Source: Bosea sp. OAE506 (GTDB lineage: Bacteria; Pseudomonadota; Alphaproteobacteria; Rhizobiales; Beijerinckiaceae). From it: DNA of 64,000 bases. The stretch is taken from NCBI RefSeq assembly GCF_040546595.1, contig NZ_JBEPOB010000001.1:3287001-3351000 (forward strand). The letters run 5' to 3'. This document shows, one piece after another, positions 39,740 through 49,510 of this stretch. A program made the position numbers and the translations under genes. A model generated the notes under the pieces. It did not search any database and had not been told where the DNA came from. It saw only the letters and a program-made list of their open reading frames with translations. Every line of letters starts with the position of its first letter. The stretch's first letter is position 1.

Positions 39740-40219
39740 TTATCCTGAGCAGCGCTGAAGCTTGAGAAGCGTGGTGGCGAGTTCTTCCTCTTTGCTCAGA
39801 CTGACGACTTGTCCGGTGCCGAGATCACGGACTCTCACGTTAGACGGCGCTATCCGCCCATTCTTAGCGGTCAACGTCACACGAATTTCTTTCTTGGGAG
39901 CCGACGCGCTCGGCGCTTGACGCCCCCACGCTGCAGGGTGTGCCCCATCAGGTGACGGCTCAAGCTGCATCGTCAAATGCGCTACAGGCCCGGAAACGTC
40001 GGCCTTTTGAATCGAAAAAAGAGTGAGCGCGATAGGAAGCTCGCCGCCGCTGACAGTGATTCTATGAGTCGACAGCTCGATCTTGCCGCCTTTCTGGCAG
40101 CTGTCCCAAATGGTGACCCACGTCCCCGCATAGTCGGGGGACAAAGGCTCCCCCGGGAGACAACCCGAGAGAACCAGGGGCAATGCGACATAGACAATCC
40201 GAAACATCCGGGCACCCAA
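39740..40219 (-). CDS. Hypothetical lipoprotein
   Basis: A 159-residue protein (or 155 from the second Met at 40207) with the signal IVYVALPLVLSGC, lipobox LSGC. The mature part begins LPGEPLSPDYAGTWV, then WDSCQKGGKIELS, and is beta-rich. Transcribed ahead of, and paired with, the previous lipoprotein gene. Base composition looks less GC-rich than the flanking core genes. No family recognised. Confidence 0.6.
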   Translation of the reverse strand: MGARMFRIVYVALPLVLSGCLPGEPLSPDYAGTWVTIWDSCQKGGKIELSTHRITVSGGELPIALTLFSIQKADVSGPVAHLTMQLEPSPDGAHPAAWGRQAPSASAPKKEIRVTLTAKNGRIAPSNVRVRDLGTGQVVSLSKEEELATTLLKLQRCSG

Positions 40220-40623
40220 AGGCTGATAGGCTCGCTATCATGGCAGGCACTCGCTAAACTAGTATTGGTGCCAGAGCGTATATTGGACCGATCATCGAAA
40301 CCAAATCGGCACGATTCGGTCCCGTTTCGAAGACGTCCCTGTACCGCCTCCGGTCGATCCAACTCCGCATGGTTTCAAGCACTTGATCGCTGCTGTGCAG
40401 ACGGCGCCTTCGGCCTGGGTCGAAAGCTGCGCCCGGCAACCATTGGTTAATCACGATCGGTGGCATTTGACGGATTTATTCGGCTGGAGATTGTGGCAAT
40501 CTCGCAGCACTGACGAAATCCCCTCGCGATTCCTTGGGCTTAGCGGACGCCTTGAAACTTATCCCCACAACCCACATCCGCCCACCACATGTCGTGCCCA
40601 CAGGGATTGCGCGGCACTAATCC
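40220..40623. other. Intergenic region upstream of the nrdJ promoter
   Basis: About 400 bases between the divergent lipoprotein gene and the nrdJ promoter. It is more AT-rich than the surroundings. The promoter of the lipoprotein pair must lie in the left part. No coding region, tRNA or repeat was convincingly seen. Confidence 0.4.
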
Positions 40624-40652
40624 TTGACGGAACGGTCCATCCGGGACTAGGT
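40624..40652 (+). promoter_or_regulatory. Candidate promoter of nrdJ
   Basis: TTGACG (40624-40629) and CTAGGT (40647-40652) with a 17-base spacer; the preceding C gives CTTGAC, the form common in rhizobial housekeeping promoters. A start near 40659 would leave a leader of about 265 nt before nrdJ, unusually long for a simple leader. Confidence 0.45.
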
Positions 40653-40658
40653 TTTGAC

Positions 40659-40900
40659 AGTCGCGTGACGGCCGGCGGAGACGCCTTTCGATACCCGCGC
40701 CATGAGTTTCCAGAGGGGTCGAGGCGGTTTTCGCGGCACACCGGCGACGGTGGCGCCGAGGGCGCGCGCGGCCTGTCTGGCCGCAACCGGACGAGCGAGG
40801 CGGGACACAACGCCACGACGTCCACGGGGCATCAAAACCGAGTTGGGCTGACATCAGGAGCCGGTGATCAACCGGCCGCGCGAGGCGTGACCCGCCCGCG
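40659..40900 (+). promoter_or_regulatory. nrdJ leader, possible cobalamin-riboswitch-like element
   Basis: The long, GC-rich leader contains, in the right order, degenerate versions of conserved cobalamin-riboswitch core segments. These are CCGCAACCGG (40781-40790; consensus CCGCAACTG), GCCAC (40812-40816) and TCAGGAG (40854-40860; consensus CCAGGAG of the B12 box). A hairpin GCCGGT/ACCGGC (40860-40865/40871-40876) follows. NrdJ needs adenosylcobalamin, so such control would make sense, and B12 riboswitches do precede nrdJ in some bacteria. The B12 box is far from exact, so the call is tentative. Confidence 0.33.
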
Positions 40901-40924
40901 GCAAGCATCAGGGAATGACGGATC

Positions 40925-43900
40925 ATGCGCATCGAGCGCCGCTACACCTCCGCCGGACAGTCGCCTTACGCCGCCATTCCGTTCCGATCCGCCGTCAGCG
41001 AGATCCGCAACCCCGACGGCTCGATCGTGTTCCGTCTCGAAGGCATCGAGGTGCCCGAGGCCTGGTCGCAGGTCGCCAGCGACGTGCTCGCGCAGAAGTA
41101 TTTCCGCAAGGCCGGCGTGCCGGCGCGGCTGAAGAAGGTCGAGGAGAACGACGTCCCCTCCTTCCTCTGGCGCTCGGTCGCCGACGAGGCGGCGCTGGCC
41201 GCCCTGCCCGAAGGCGAGCGCAACGGCTCGGAGATCTCCTCCAAGCAGGTGTTCGACCGGCTCGCCGGCTGCTGGACCTATTGGGGCTGGAAGGGCGGCT
41301 ATTTTACCTCGGAGGAGGATGCCGCCGCCTTCCATGACGAGTTGCGCTTCATGCTCGCGACGCAGCGCGTCGCGCCGAACTCGCCGCAATGGTTCAACAC
41401 CGGCCTGCACTGGGCCTATGGCATCGACGGGCCGAGCCAGGGCCATTTCTACGTCGACTACAAGACCGGCAAGCTGACCAAGTCGAAGTCGAGCTACGAG
41501 CATCCCCAGCCGCATGCCTGCTTTATCCAGGGCGTGCAGGACGACCTCGTCAACGAGGGCGGCATCATGGACCTCTGGGTCCGTGAGGCGCGTCTGTTCA
41601 AATACGGCTCGGGCACCGGCTCGAACTTCTCGATGCTGCGCGGCGAAGGCGAGAAGCTCGCCGGCGGCGGCCGCTCCTCGGGCCTGATGTCCTTCCTCAA
41701 GATCGGCGACCGCGCGGCGGGTGCGATCAAGTCGGGCGGCACGACGCGCCGCGCCGCCAAGATGGTCGTGGTCGATGTCGACCATCCCGACATCGAGACC
41801 TATATCGACTGGAAGGTGAAGGAGGAGCAGAAGGTCGCCGCCCTCGTCACCGGCTCCAAGACCGTCCAGAAGCACATGAAGGCCGTGCTCAAGGCCTGCG
41901 TGAACTGCGAGGGCGAAGGCGATTCCTGCTTCGACGCCGAGAAGAACCCCGCGCTGAAGCGCGAGATCAAGCTCGCCCGCAAGGCGCTGGTGCCGGACAA
42001 CTACATCAAGCGCGTCATCCAGTTCGCCAAGCAGGGCTACAAGGACATCCAGTTCGATATCTACGACACGGACTGGGATTCGGAGGCCTATCTCACCGTC
42101 TCCGGCCAGAACTCGAACAACTCGGTCTCGCTGACCGACGACTTCCTGCGCGCGGTCGAGAACGACGGCGACTGGAACCTGACGGGGCGCACCACCGGCA
42201 AGGTGACCAAGACGCTCAAGGCCCGCGATCTGTGGGAGAAGATCGGCTACGCCGCCTGGGCCAGCGCCGATCCCGGCCTGCACTTCAACACGACGATGAA
42301 CGACTGGCACACCTGCAAGGCATCGGGCCGCATCCGCGCGTCCAATCCCTGCTCGGAGTACATGTTCCTCGACGACACCGCCTGCAATCTCGCCTCGGCC
42401 AATCTGCTGCAGTTCTACGATCGGCAGAGCAAGGAGTTCGACGTCGCGGCCTATGAGCATCTCTGCCGGCTCTGGACCGTCGTGCTCGAGATCTCGGTGA
42501 CGATGGCGCAGTTCCCGTCGAAGGAGATCGCGGAGCTCTCCTACGAGTACCGCACGCTCGGCCTCGGCTACGCCAATATCGGCGGCCTGCTGATGACCAT
42601 GGGCCTCGGCTACGACAGCGACGAGGGCCGTGCGCTGGCCGGCGCGCTGACCGCGATCATGACCGGCGTCTCCTATGCGACCTCGGCTGAGATGGCGCGC
42701 GAGCTCGGTCCCTTCCCGGGCTACAAGAAGAACGCCCAGCACATGCTGCGCGTCATCCGCAACCACCGCACCGCGGCCCACGGCATGGCGAGCGGCTATG
42801 AGGGCCTCGAGGTCACGCCGGTTCCGCTCGACCACGGCACGCTGGCCCGCCTCGGCGGCTCCTCGACGCTGATGTCGGAGCGCGCCCGCATCGCCTGGGA
42901 CAACGCCCTGGCGCTCGGCGAGAAGCATGGCTACCGCAACGCCCAGGCGACCGTGATCGCGCCGACCGGCACGATCGGCCTCGTGATGGACTGCGACACC
43001 ACCGGCATCGAGCCCGATTTCGCCCTGGTGAAGTTCAAGAAGCTGGCCGGCGGCGGCTATTTCAAGATCATCAACGCGGCGGCGCCCGATGCGCTGCGGG
43101 CGCTGGGCTATCGCGAGAGCGAGATCGCCGAGATCGAGGCCTATGCGGTCGGCCATGGCTCGCTGGCGCAGGCGCCGGGCGTGAACCACGGCTCGCTGCG
43201 GGCCAAGGGCTTCACCCAGGACAAGATCGACGCGATCGAGAAGGACCTGAAGGCCGCCTTCGACATCAAGTTCGTCTTCAACAAGTGGACGCTGGGCGAG
43301 GATTTCCTCACCGGCACGCTCAAGGTCCCGGCCGAGAAGCTCAATGATCCCGCTTTCGAGGTGCTGCCGTTTCTTGGGTTCTCCAAGGCCGAGATCGAGG
43401 CCGCCAATGTCCATGTCTGCGGGGCGATGACGCTGGAAGGCGCGCCGCATCTCAAGACCGAGCATTACAACGTCTTCGATTGCGCCAACCCCTGCGGGCG
43501 CATCGGCAAGCGCTATCTTTCGGTCGAGAGCCATATCCGCATGATGGCGGCCGCCCAGCCCTTCATCTCGGGTGCGATCTCCAAGACGATCAACATGCCC
43601 AACGACGCCACCGTCGAGGACTGCAAGAGCGCCTACATGCTGTCCTGGAAGCTGGCGCTGAAGGCCAACGCCCTCTACCGCGACGGCTCCAAGCTCTCGC
43701 AGCCGCTGAACTCGGCGCTGATCAGCGACGAGGAGGACGAGGACGACGCGGTCGAGGCGCATTACCAGCAGCCGATGACGGCCCGCGCCACCCAGGTCGC
43801 GGAGAAGATCGTCGAGCGCATCGTCGAGAAGGTGGTGCGCGAGCGTGAGAAGATGCCCGCCCGCCGCACCGGCTACATCCAGAAGGCGGTCGTCGGCGGC

Positions 43901-44650
43901 CACAAGGTCTATGTCCACACCGGCGAATATGCCGATGGGCGCCTCGGCGAGATCTTCATCGACATGCACAAGGAAGGCGCCGCCTTCCGCGCGATGATGA
44001 ACAACTTCGCCATCGCGGTCTCGCTCGGCCTGCAATACGGCGTGCCGCTGGAGGAGTATGTCGAGGCCTTCACCTTCACGCGCTTCGAGCCGTCGGGCTT
44101 CGTGCAGGGCAACCAGTCGATCAAGAACGCGACCTCGATCCTCGACTACGTCTTCCGCGAGCTGGCGATCTCCTATCTCGGCCGGCACGACCTCGCCCAT
44201 ATCGACCCCAGCGAGATCGGTCATGACGTGATCGGCGGCGGCGTCGGCCAGGACAAGGCACCGCAGACGACGACGCCGATCACCTCGAGCCCCCTCGCCT
44301 CCACCGGCTTCCGCCGTGGCAAGCCGATCAACTTCCACAGCATCCCGGGCGGCGCCGGTCTCGCGACCGGAACCGACACGGTGGCGCGGAGCGGCTCGAA
44401 CGTCACGGCCTTCGCCACGGCGGGCGCGACCGCGCTGAAGGAGGAGCCGGAGAGCTTCGGCGAGGCCGAGATGGCCAAGCTCGGCTTCTCCGCACCGGCC
44501 GCTCAGCCCTCGGCGTCAGAGCGCCGGGCCGAGGCGATCATGAAGGGCTATGTCGGCGACAGCTGCGGCGAATGTGGCAACTTCACGCTGGTCCGCAACG
44601 GAACCTGCCTGAAGTGCAACACGTGTGGCTCGACGACCGGATGCTCCTGA
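40925..44650 (+). CDS. nrdJ: Adenosylcobalamin-dependent (class II) ribonucleotide reductase
   Basis: A 1241-residue reductase making dNTP precursors with or without oxygen, using coenzyme B12 for radical generation. Seen: SPQWFNTGL, the substrate/allosteric region [16 protein letters not shown], the active-site [19 protein letters not shown] (catalytic Cys and Glu), NHRTAAHG and [19 protein letters not shown]. The C-terminus carries a zinc ribbon (CGECGNF ... CLKCNTCG) that re-reduces the active site. Length and domain order match the long NrdJ of alphaproteobacteria. ATG at 40925 follows AGGGAA. A weak hairpin with TTCTT (44649-44668) may terminate it. Confidence 0.96.
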   Translation: MRIERRYTSAGQSPYAAIPFRSAVSEIRNPDGSIVFRLEGIEVPEAWSQVASDVLAQKYFRKAGVPARLKKVEENDVPSFLWRSVADEAALAALPEGERNGSEISSKQVFDRLAGCWTYWGWKGGYFTSEEDAAAFHDELRFMLATQRVAPNSPQWFNTGLHWAYGIDGPSQGHFYVDYKTGKLTKSKSSYEHPQPHACFIQGVQDDLVNEGGIMDLWVREARLFKYGSGTGSNFSMLRGEGEKLAGGGRSSGLMSFLKIGDRAAGAIKSGGTTRRAAKMVVVDVDHPDIETYIDWKVKEEQKVAALVTGSKTVQKHMKAVLKACVNCEGEGDSCFDAEKNPALKREIKLARKALVPDNYIKRVIQFAKQGYKDIQFDIYDTDWDSEAYLTVSGQNSNNSVSLTDDFLRAVENDGDWNLTGRTTGKVTKTLKARDLWEKIGYAAWASADPGLHFNTTMNDWHTCKASGRIRASNPCSEYMFLDDTACNLASANLLQFYDRQSKEFDVAAYEHLCRLWTVVLEISVTMAQFPSKEIAELSYEYRTLGLGYANIGGLLMTMGLGYDSDEGRALAGALTAIMTGVSYATSAEMARELGPFPGYKKNAQHMLRVIRNHRTAAHGMASGYEGLEVTPVPLDHGTLARLGGSSTLMSERARIAWDNALALGEKHGYRNAQATVIAPTGTIGLVMDCDTTGIEPDFALVKFKKLAGGGYFKIINAAAPDALRALGYRESEIAEIEAYAVGHGSLAQAPGVNHGSLRAKGFTQDKIDAIEKDLKAAFDIKFVFNKWTLGEDFLTGTLKVPAEKLNDPAFEVLPFLGFSKAEIEAANVHVCGAMTLEGAPHLKTEHYNVFDCANPCGRIGKRYLSVESHIRMMAAAQPFISGAISKTINMPNDATVEDCKSAYMLSWKLALKANALYRDGSKLSQPLNSALISDEEDEDDAVEAHYQQPMTARATQVAEKIVERIVEKVVREREKMPARRTGYIQKAVVGGHKVYVHTGEYADGRLGEIFIDMHKEGAAFRAMMNNFAIAVSLGLQYGVPLEEYVEAFTFTRFEPSGFVQGNQSIKNATSILDYVFRELAISYLGRHDLAHIDPSEIGHDVIGGGVGQDKAPQTTTPITSSPLASTGFRRGKPINFHSIPGGAGLATGTDTVARSGSNVTAFATAGATALKEEPESFGEAEMAKLGFSAPAAQPSASERRAEAIMKGYVGDSCGECGNFTLVRNGTCLKCNTCGSTTGCS

Positions 44651-44671
44651 GGCTCACGGGCCTCTTCTTGT
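44649..44671 (+). terminator. Weak terminator candidate after nrdJ
   Basis: GAGGC (44649-44653) and GCCTC (44660-44664) with a 6-base loop, followed by TTCTTGTT. The 5-bp stem overlaps the stop codon, so its strength is doubtful. Confidence 0.35.
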
Positions 44672-45351
44672 TGATGCGGAACCCCTAATGGATTGTCAGC
44701 GCGCAACTGATGACTTCGTTGATATCGCGTAGGAAACAACAAGTTAGCGAGTTTCCCTGCGCTGATATCGACCAGTTCGGTCTGTCTCTGATGCCTAGTC
44801 GAGGCGATCGGACTGGACCGCAAAAGGTAGCGGCCGAGATCTGGCGGCGAGGCACTCAGACGCCTCGCCGCGAGTTGTGCTCTTGAGGGCCGGGCTTTGG
44901 ATTTCAGAGTATGATCCGTGCTGGTCGACGAGGAGTGCGTGAGGCGGAGTGTCGTCCTGCCAGGCGCATTGCCACAATGGTATGATCCGCATGGCAAGCA
45001 AGCCTTGGTTTCTATGCCGAGCCTGCCAACGCAGCGCCACAAGCCGACCTTGGCAACCTGCCGAAAGCGGGCGCTAGCCGTTCTGTAGTGAAATGTCGGC
45101 TCCTGAGGCGCTTGACGCCGCCTCACACAAGCACGATCGCCTACACACGCGCTGAGTTGAGGCGCGGCGTCCGGTTCGTGACCATGCCGGATGACCTCGG
45201 GTTCGCTTTAGACTAGTGGCCCGGCGAAGCAGATCGCCAGCGTCGCTCGACGCAACATCACCGAGCCCCTCCGTCGACGCCGGCCGCGCAATCCCGAGTG
45301 AGCTTTGCCCATAGGAGGGGCTTCGCTGCTGATCGCGAGGCGGATGAATAG
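44665..45351. other. Non-coding or degraded region at the island's left edge
   Basis: Nearly 700 bases without a credible gene. Open frames are short, out of codon bias and lack ribosome-binding sites. It is less GC-rich than the neighbouring nrdJ. Two GC hairpins are present: GCGGCGAGGC/GCCTCGCCGC (44844-44853/44862-44871, 8-base loop) and GAGGCG/CGCCTC (45105-45110/45119-45124). It separates core nrdJ from the accessory operon and probably holds decayed DNA. No tRNA, integrase or clear direct repeat was found. Confidence 0.5.
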
Positions 45352-46032
45352 CTACTCTTTATGCTCGGCGGCGAACACTACGGCCGGCTTGATGTTAAAG
45401 TGCCGCACATACGCGTCGCCGAGCGCTCGATTGCTCGCCGAACCCGAATCTCGGATCAGGCCGCTAAGGAAGGACTTGGCGTTCTTCTGCCCCTTGAGGG
45501 CCTTCACTGCGCAGATCGTCATCTCGACGATGTCGGAAGCGCGCAGGGGCACCGTCGGAAAATGCTCGGAAACGAGAGCGGCCTTGGGCATCGGATCGCG
45601 GTCGCCGAAATTGCGGCAGGGTTGGCAATGGAAGAAGTTGTGATCCTCTCCCACCTCCGGCGCATCGAACCTGAACGCGACGAAACTTCGGTCCTGTTCC
45701 ACCTTCGACCAGTGGCCGAGGAATAACCTGAACTCGTACGGCGTCTGCTCAAAGTCCCACCTGAGCCAGATGCCGGTTATTGGATCGAGCGTATGCTTGG
45801 GCGAGCTGACGTATAGAAACTTCCTATCCGGAAGCTTGCCCGATGCCTTCCGCTTGATCTTGATCAGGTCGTGCTCCTCCACGACGGCGAAACCCGCCGC
45901 GGCCCGGTTCTGGAGCAACTGCCTGTCGGCCCGGAGTTCGTTGCGGTAGGCCTCACGTGCCTCGGTGAAGAGGCCCGTTAGGATCAGGTGCACCGCATCG
46001 AAGTGCAGCTTCTGCTCGTTGGACATGGGCAT
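45352..46032 (-). CDS. Hypothetical protein, third gene of the dual-GHKL operon
   Basis: A 226-residue soluble protein of no recognised family. The N-terminal third is helical (HLILTGLFTEAREAYRNELR) and the middle is beta-rich with aromatic residues (GIWLRWDFEQTPYEFRLFLG). A His/Cys cluster (His131, His135, Cys136, Cys139, His157) could bind a metal, and the C-terminal half is helical (IVEMTICAVKALKGQ). Its start lies 5 bases after the stop of the receiver-like gene, so it belongs to the same transcript. Its place at the end of a GHKL/receiver operon next to a methyltransferase remnant suggests a conflict-system component, either effector or sensor. That is inference only. Confidence 0.7.
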   Translation of the reverse strand: MPMSNEQKLHFDAVHLILTGLFTEAREAYRNELRADRQLLQNRAAAGFAVVEEHDLIKIKRKASGKLPDRKFLYVSSPKHTLDPITGIWLRWDFEQTPYEFRLFLGHWSKVEQDRSFVAFRFDAPEVGEDHNFFHCQPCRNFGDRDPMPKAALVSEHFPTVPLRASDIVEMTICAVKALKGQKNAKSFLSGLIRDSGSASNRALGDAYVRHFNIKPAVVFAAEHKE

Positions 46033-46037
46033 TGGCG

Positions 46038-47237
46038 TCAGCCGAACTGGAGGCGCCGCTTCGGGCCGTAAGACACGAGGTGCTCCAGATTCTCGATCGC
46101 GCGGCGGTCGCCGAAATTGTGGAAATCGGCTCGGAAGCGAACGAGGCGGTTGGCGGCGACGAACCTGGAGGTGTCCTCCGCGAGATAGAAGCGCTCAGCT
46201 CCCTTCTCGATGAATTCGTCCTGGAGGGTGTCGAACGTCTCGTCGCCGATCATGCGATGCCAGTCGAAGACGTCTCGACCGATGACCTCGCTCGCGACGG
46301 CGTTGTGGTACTTTTCGAGTAGCTCCCAACGCAGCAGGCGCTGGGGATCGGCCGCTGCGGCGACCCAATGCACGGCGTCGCCCATCGCCCGCTCGTCGGC
46401 GATGATGAAAGGCATCCTATCGATCAGATGAGACGTGTCGATAAGCACGTTCATCGGACGCAGCACCGCACGCTCCATCCACTTGATGAGCCGAAAGGCC
46501 GCGAACCGGAACAGGTAGTGCGGGGAGTGACGTTCGAGATTGGCCAAGGCCTTTTCGTCGAACTTCTCCTTCAGGAAGTCCTCTACGGTCAGTGCCGTGA
46601 GATCCTCGACCGTCTCGGCGTTCTGACTGAGAAAGCCGAAAGCGGTGTCGGATATCTCTCCCAAGGCTTCGGCCGTGAGACCGAGAAGAGGCATGATGTG
46701 CGCAGCCATCGTACCGTCGCGGAAATTGGCGGCGAGCCTCTTCGCCGCCGCCAGCAAAGTCGGCACCGGGGTCCAGGTTGTCGGATCGAATGTCCCCTCC
46801 TGGGGTTGCAGTTCTTCCCACAGGGCTCGTTCACCCACCCGATCGGCGGAGATATTCAGATCGGCGTGGCTTTCGAGATGCCCTCGCATGCCAAGATCAA
46901 AATCGGCCACCTTGAACTGGTTCATGACCACGACGACGCCGCAGTCCGAGTAGCCCCGAGCCAATCGCGCGACGCCCTCGCCGGTGGTACGGCTGCCGTC
47001 GTGGTCCAGGTGCAACAGGTCGAAGTCGATGACCAGGACGTCGACTTGGTCGAACTCGGTGCTCCCCGCGGGAGGATCCTGGTCGAGTTCGGCGGCGGCC
47101 TTCCGCTTGAGCAACTTCGACACCTCCGCGATCGCGTTGTCCATGCGCTTCACGTCGGCGCCGGGAACCACGGCGCGGATTTTCTCGACGCAGATCGCCG
47201 ACAGGTCCTCGGAGTCGTCGCAAACCCTGATCTTCAT
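46038..47237 (-). CDS. Receiver-like protein with long C-terminal region of unknown function
   Basis: A 399-residue protein. Residues 1-130 look like a diverged CheY-type receiver: the acidic pair in MKIRVCDDSED (Asp7/Asp8) and beta3 DVLVIDFDLL with possible phospho-acceptor Asp71 or Asp73. There is a charged insertion before beta3, then GVARLARGYSDCGVVVVMNQF as alpha3/beta4; the usual Thr/Ser and Lys are not clear. Residues 150-399 are mostly helical (FRFAAFRLIKWMERAVLRPM, DVFDWHRMIGDETFDTLQDE) and unassigned. Its start is 1 base beyond the stop of the dual-GHKL gene. It is the likely partner of that kinase-like protein. Confidence 0.75.
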   Translation of the reverse strand: MKIRVCDDSEDLSAICVEKIRAVVPGADVKRMDNAIAEVSKLLKRKAAAELDQDPPAGSTEFDQVDVLVIDFDLLHLDHDGSRTTGEGVARLARGYSDCGVVVVMNQFKVADFDLGMRGHLESHADLNISADRVGERALWEELQPQEGTFDPTTWTPVPTLLAAAKRLAANFRDGTMAAHIMPLLGLTAEALGEISDTAFGFLSQNAETVEDLTALTVEDFLKEKFDEKALANLERHSPHYLFRFAAFRLIKWMERAVLRPMNVLIDTSHLIDRMPFIIADERAMGDAVHWVAAAADPQRLLRWELLEKYHNAVASEVIGRDVFDWHRMIGDETFDTLQDEFIEKGAERFYLAEDTSRFVAANRLVRFRADFHNFGDRRAIENLEHLVSYGPKRRLQFG

Positions 47238-47238
47238 C

Positions 47239-49482
47239 CTATTGCTCCGCTCGCCAACTCAACTCGAAGGTCGTGCTCCACTCCCTCCCCTCCGGCGGCA
47301 CGAAGGCGACTTCGCAATTCCGGTTCGACGCGATCATCTCGACGATCGTAAGACCGAGGCCGGTCCCGCCCATGCCGAGTTCGCGGCGCTCGTCCGAGAT
47401 CGACGATCGGCGAACGAAGGGCTTGAACATCTCGTCGGCGCCCTCGCCGATACCTACGCCGTTATCGGATACGCAAACGAAGCCATGTCGATTTCGAATG
47501 CCGGAGGAAATCCGTATCCGAGGCGCTTCCTCGTCCAGCGTCGCGTTGGCCGCGTTCAGCAGCACGTTTTGGAAGATCGCATTCCACTCAGCGAAGGCAG
47601 CCGGGGGAAACTGCAAGCCCCGTCGCATGGCGAACTCGACGACGACCTTGCCCAACAGCGGCTTCAGGTTGGAGACCGCGGAGCGAGCCACGGCCTCGCA
47701 TTCCATCGGCTCAATGCTGTCTCGGTCGTCGGCCTCAATGAGCGGCAGGAACAGATTCCTCGTCGCCTCGAAGCGGTTCAACCAAGCCACCAGGGCGTCC
47801 GACGTCTCCTTCAGTTCCGGGATGGAATGTGCATTCGCGATCGCCGCCAGCTTTTGGAGTTTCGCTCGCGCATCTCGGACGTCCTTGCGCGTCTCGTGCT
47901 CAATGGCCAACGCCGCCATGCCGGCGGAAGCGAGGGGGCCGAGGAACGCGCGCGACGCCTCGTCGCTTTCCCGAACCCGTTCAAGGCTATCCTCGACGTC
48001 GTCGAGTTCGGAGCCAATGACCTCGATCGTCTCGTCTTCAGGGTGCGCCGCGATCGCGTCATCGACTAAACGGCGCAAACGACGCAGCTTGGATTCCGGG
48101 CGCTCCGACGGCCGGACGACGTCGATCGCCTCCGCCGTGAGTCGCCGCTTCAAGGCGGCGTAGTAATCCAAGGATTGGCGGACGCTCCGTTGAAGCGTCT
48201 CGAACGCGTTGTTGGCGACGAGCCGATCCCGCGAGACCTGGATTTTCAGGTAATTGCCGGAACTCTTGCGATCGCCGGCCGCGAGGCGTCCCTCGCGTGA
48301 TGTGTTCACGTTGACGACGCCGAATATCCGCCCTTGGGTCGGCAGATCGTTCAGCGCTCGCGTGACGTGGAGATGATCGGGAAGTAGCTTTGACCGGTTC
48401 TTACGGTGCGAGTGGTCGTACTCAAGACCCAGCCAGTCGTTCTCTGCGCCGTAATAGGGAAGACGAAACCCCTTGTCGTAGACTGTGACGCCGCCGTACT
48501 TCTCGAAGTAATGACGCATGTCCTGTACGGAGACGCCTCCGGCCTGTCTCCCCGCCAGATTGAACACGCGGATTTCCCAATTGGCCTCTCGGAGCTCGCC
48601 GGTGACGGGAAAGATCTCGGAGTACGTATCGCCGCCGTCGAACTCGACCGTGACGTGCGACGATACAGAAGCGCCGTCTCGCTCGATACGGCCGCGGATC
48701 ACCGCTTGGTAGTTGTCCAATGCCTGCGTGAGTTGCTGTTCGAACGCCTCGTCGATGCCGGGCAGGTCGGTCTTGAACTGAACGTGGAAATCGTTCGCGT
48801 CACCCCTACGGCGCCGATTGACGCCAAAAAGGTAAAACGGTGAATTCAGCATCCAGATCTGGCGCCCAAGTTCCTTGATCTCGTCTTCGTCCCAAACCTG
48901 TTTGAGGCCTTCAAGGATGACGATCGTCCCGTGCTTCGATACCCTCGGATAGATCAATCGATCGGACGGCTCGACCCGGTAGTCCGCCGTCGCTTCGGTC
49001 AGGCTGCCCTGCTCAATCGCGCTTTCCCAATTGACGAAGGCGTGCAGACGATTGTCAGAGCCGTCGGCCGTGGTGACCAACTGCATCTTCTCGGCGAGGA
49101 ACTGGGCCGCCAGACGGCCGACTCCCTTCGAGCCCGTGACGCGGCGGCCCAGCTTGCGGCTCCGCTCCGCGCTCTGCTTATGCCGCGTGCCGACGGTCAT
49201 CCAGTAGCCGAGGAACTCGTTCCGGCTCATGCCATGGCCGTCGTCGGAAACGACGATCCGGTCATCCGTGATCTCGATGACGCAACGGGTCGCGTCGGCG
49301 TCGTAGGAGTTCTTGATTAGCTCCGCCAGCGCGATGTACGGCTTGCCGACGAGCCGCTCCCCGAGCTCGCGCAGAAGGGCGGAATCCGCCTTGAACGCGG
49401 CGATCTCGTTCTCAGCCGCACTCAGCTCTTCGTCGAACTCGCCGATGGCGGCCTTCGGCTCTTTGGTGGTCGTCGAGCTCAT
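47239..49482 (-). CDS. Dual-GHKL protein: MutL/MORC/HSP90-like ATPase fused to a histidine-kinase-like module
   Basis: A 747-residue protein with two ATPase modules. N-terminal GHKL: ALAELIKNSYDADA (51-64), VSDDGHGMS (78-86), GSKGVGR (117-123), then a transducer-like middle (about 180-430). A coiled-coil linker (about 440-515) is followed by an H-box-like MAALAIEHETRK with candidate phospho-His529. The second ATPase has an N-box NAIFQNVLLNAANA (634-647), G1 VSDNGVGIG (671-679), F-box FKPFV (686-690) and G2 GGTGLGLTIV (705-714). The ATG at 49482 is the natural start; the frame is open further up only by chance fusion with gene remnants. First intact gene of a tight three-gene operon. The N-terminal half recalls GHKL proteins of restriction-like systems. 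Confidence 0.85.
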   Translation of the reverse strand: MSSTTTKEPKAAIGEFDEELSAAENEIAAFKADSALLRELGERLVGKPYIALAELIKNSYDADATRCVIEITDDRIVVSDDGHGMSRNEFLGYWMTVGTRHKQSAERSRKLGRRVTGSKGVGRLAAQFLAEKMQLVTTADGSDNRLHAFVNWESAIEQGSLTEATADYRVEPSDRLIYPRVSKHGTIVILEGLKQVWDEDEIKELGRQIWMLNSPFYLFGVNRRRRGDANDFHVQFKTDLPGIDEAFEQQLTQALDNYQAVIRGRIERDGASVSSHVTVEFDGGDTYSEIFPVTGELREANWEIRVFNLAGRQAGGVSVQDMRHYFEKYGGVTVYDKGFRLPYYGAENDWLGLEYDHSHRKNRSKLLPDHLHVTRALNDLPTQGRIFGVVNVNTSREGRLAAGDRKSSGNYLKIQVSRDRLVANNAFETLQRSVRQSLDYYAALKRRLTAEAIDVVRPSERPESKLRRLRRLVDDAIAAHPEDETIEVIGSELDDVEDSLERVRESDEASRAFLGPLASAGMAALAIEHETRKDVRDARAKLQKLAAIANAHSIPELKETSDALVAWLNRFEATRNLFLPLIEADDRDSIEPMECEAVARSAVSNLKPLLGKVVVEFAMRRGLQFPPAAFAEWNAIFQNVLLNAANATLDEEAPRIRISSGIRNRHGFVCVSDNGVGIGEGADEMFKPFVRRSSISDERRELGMGGTGLGLTIVEMIASNRNCEVAFVPPEGREWSTTFELSWRAEQ

Positions 49483-49510
49483 TTCGCGGACCTGAGCCTT
49501 CTCACCACCT

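Noticed and set aside
40868..44338. 1156-codon open frame antisense to nrdJ
   Set aside because: Mirror frame of a strongly codon-biased gene; composition typical of antisense shadows and no recognisable domain.
44844..45124. Two GC hairpins after nrdJ as terminators or small RNA genes
   Set aside because: No T-runs and no promoter-like sequence; they are noted only as hairpins in a degraded region.
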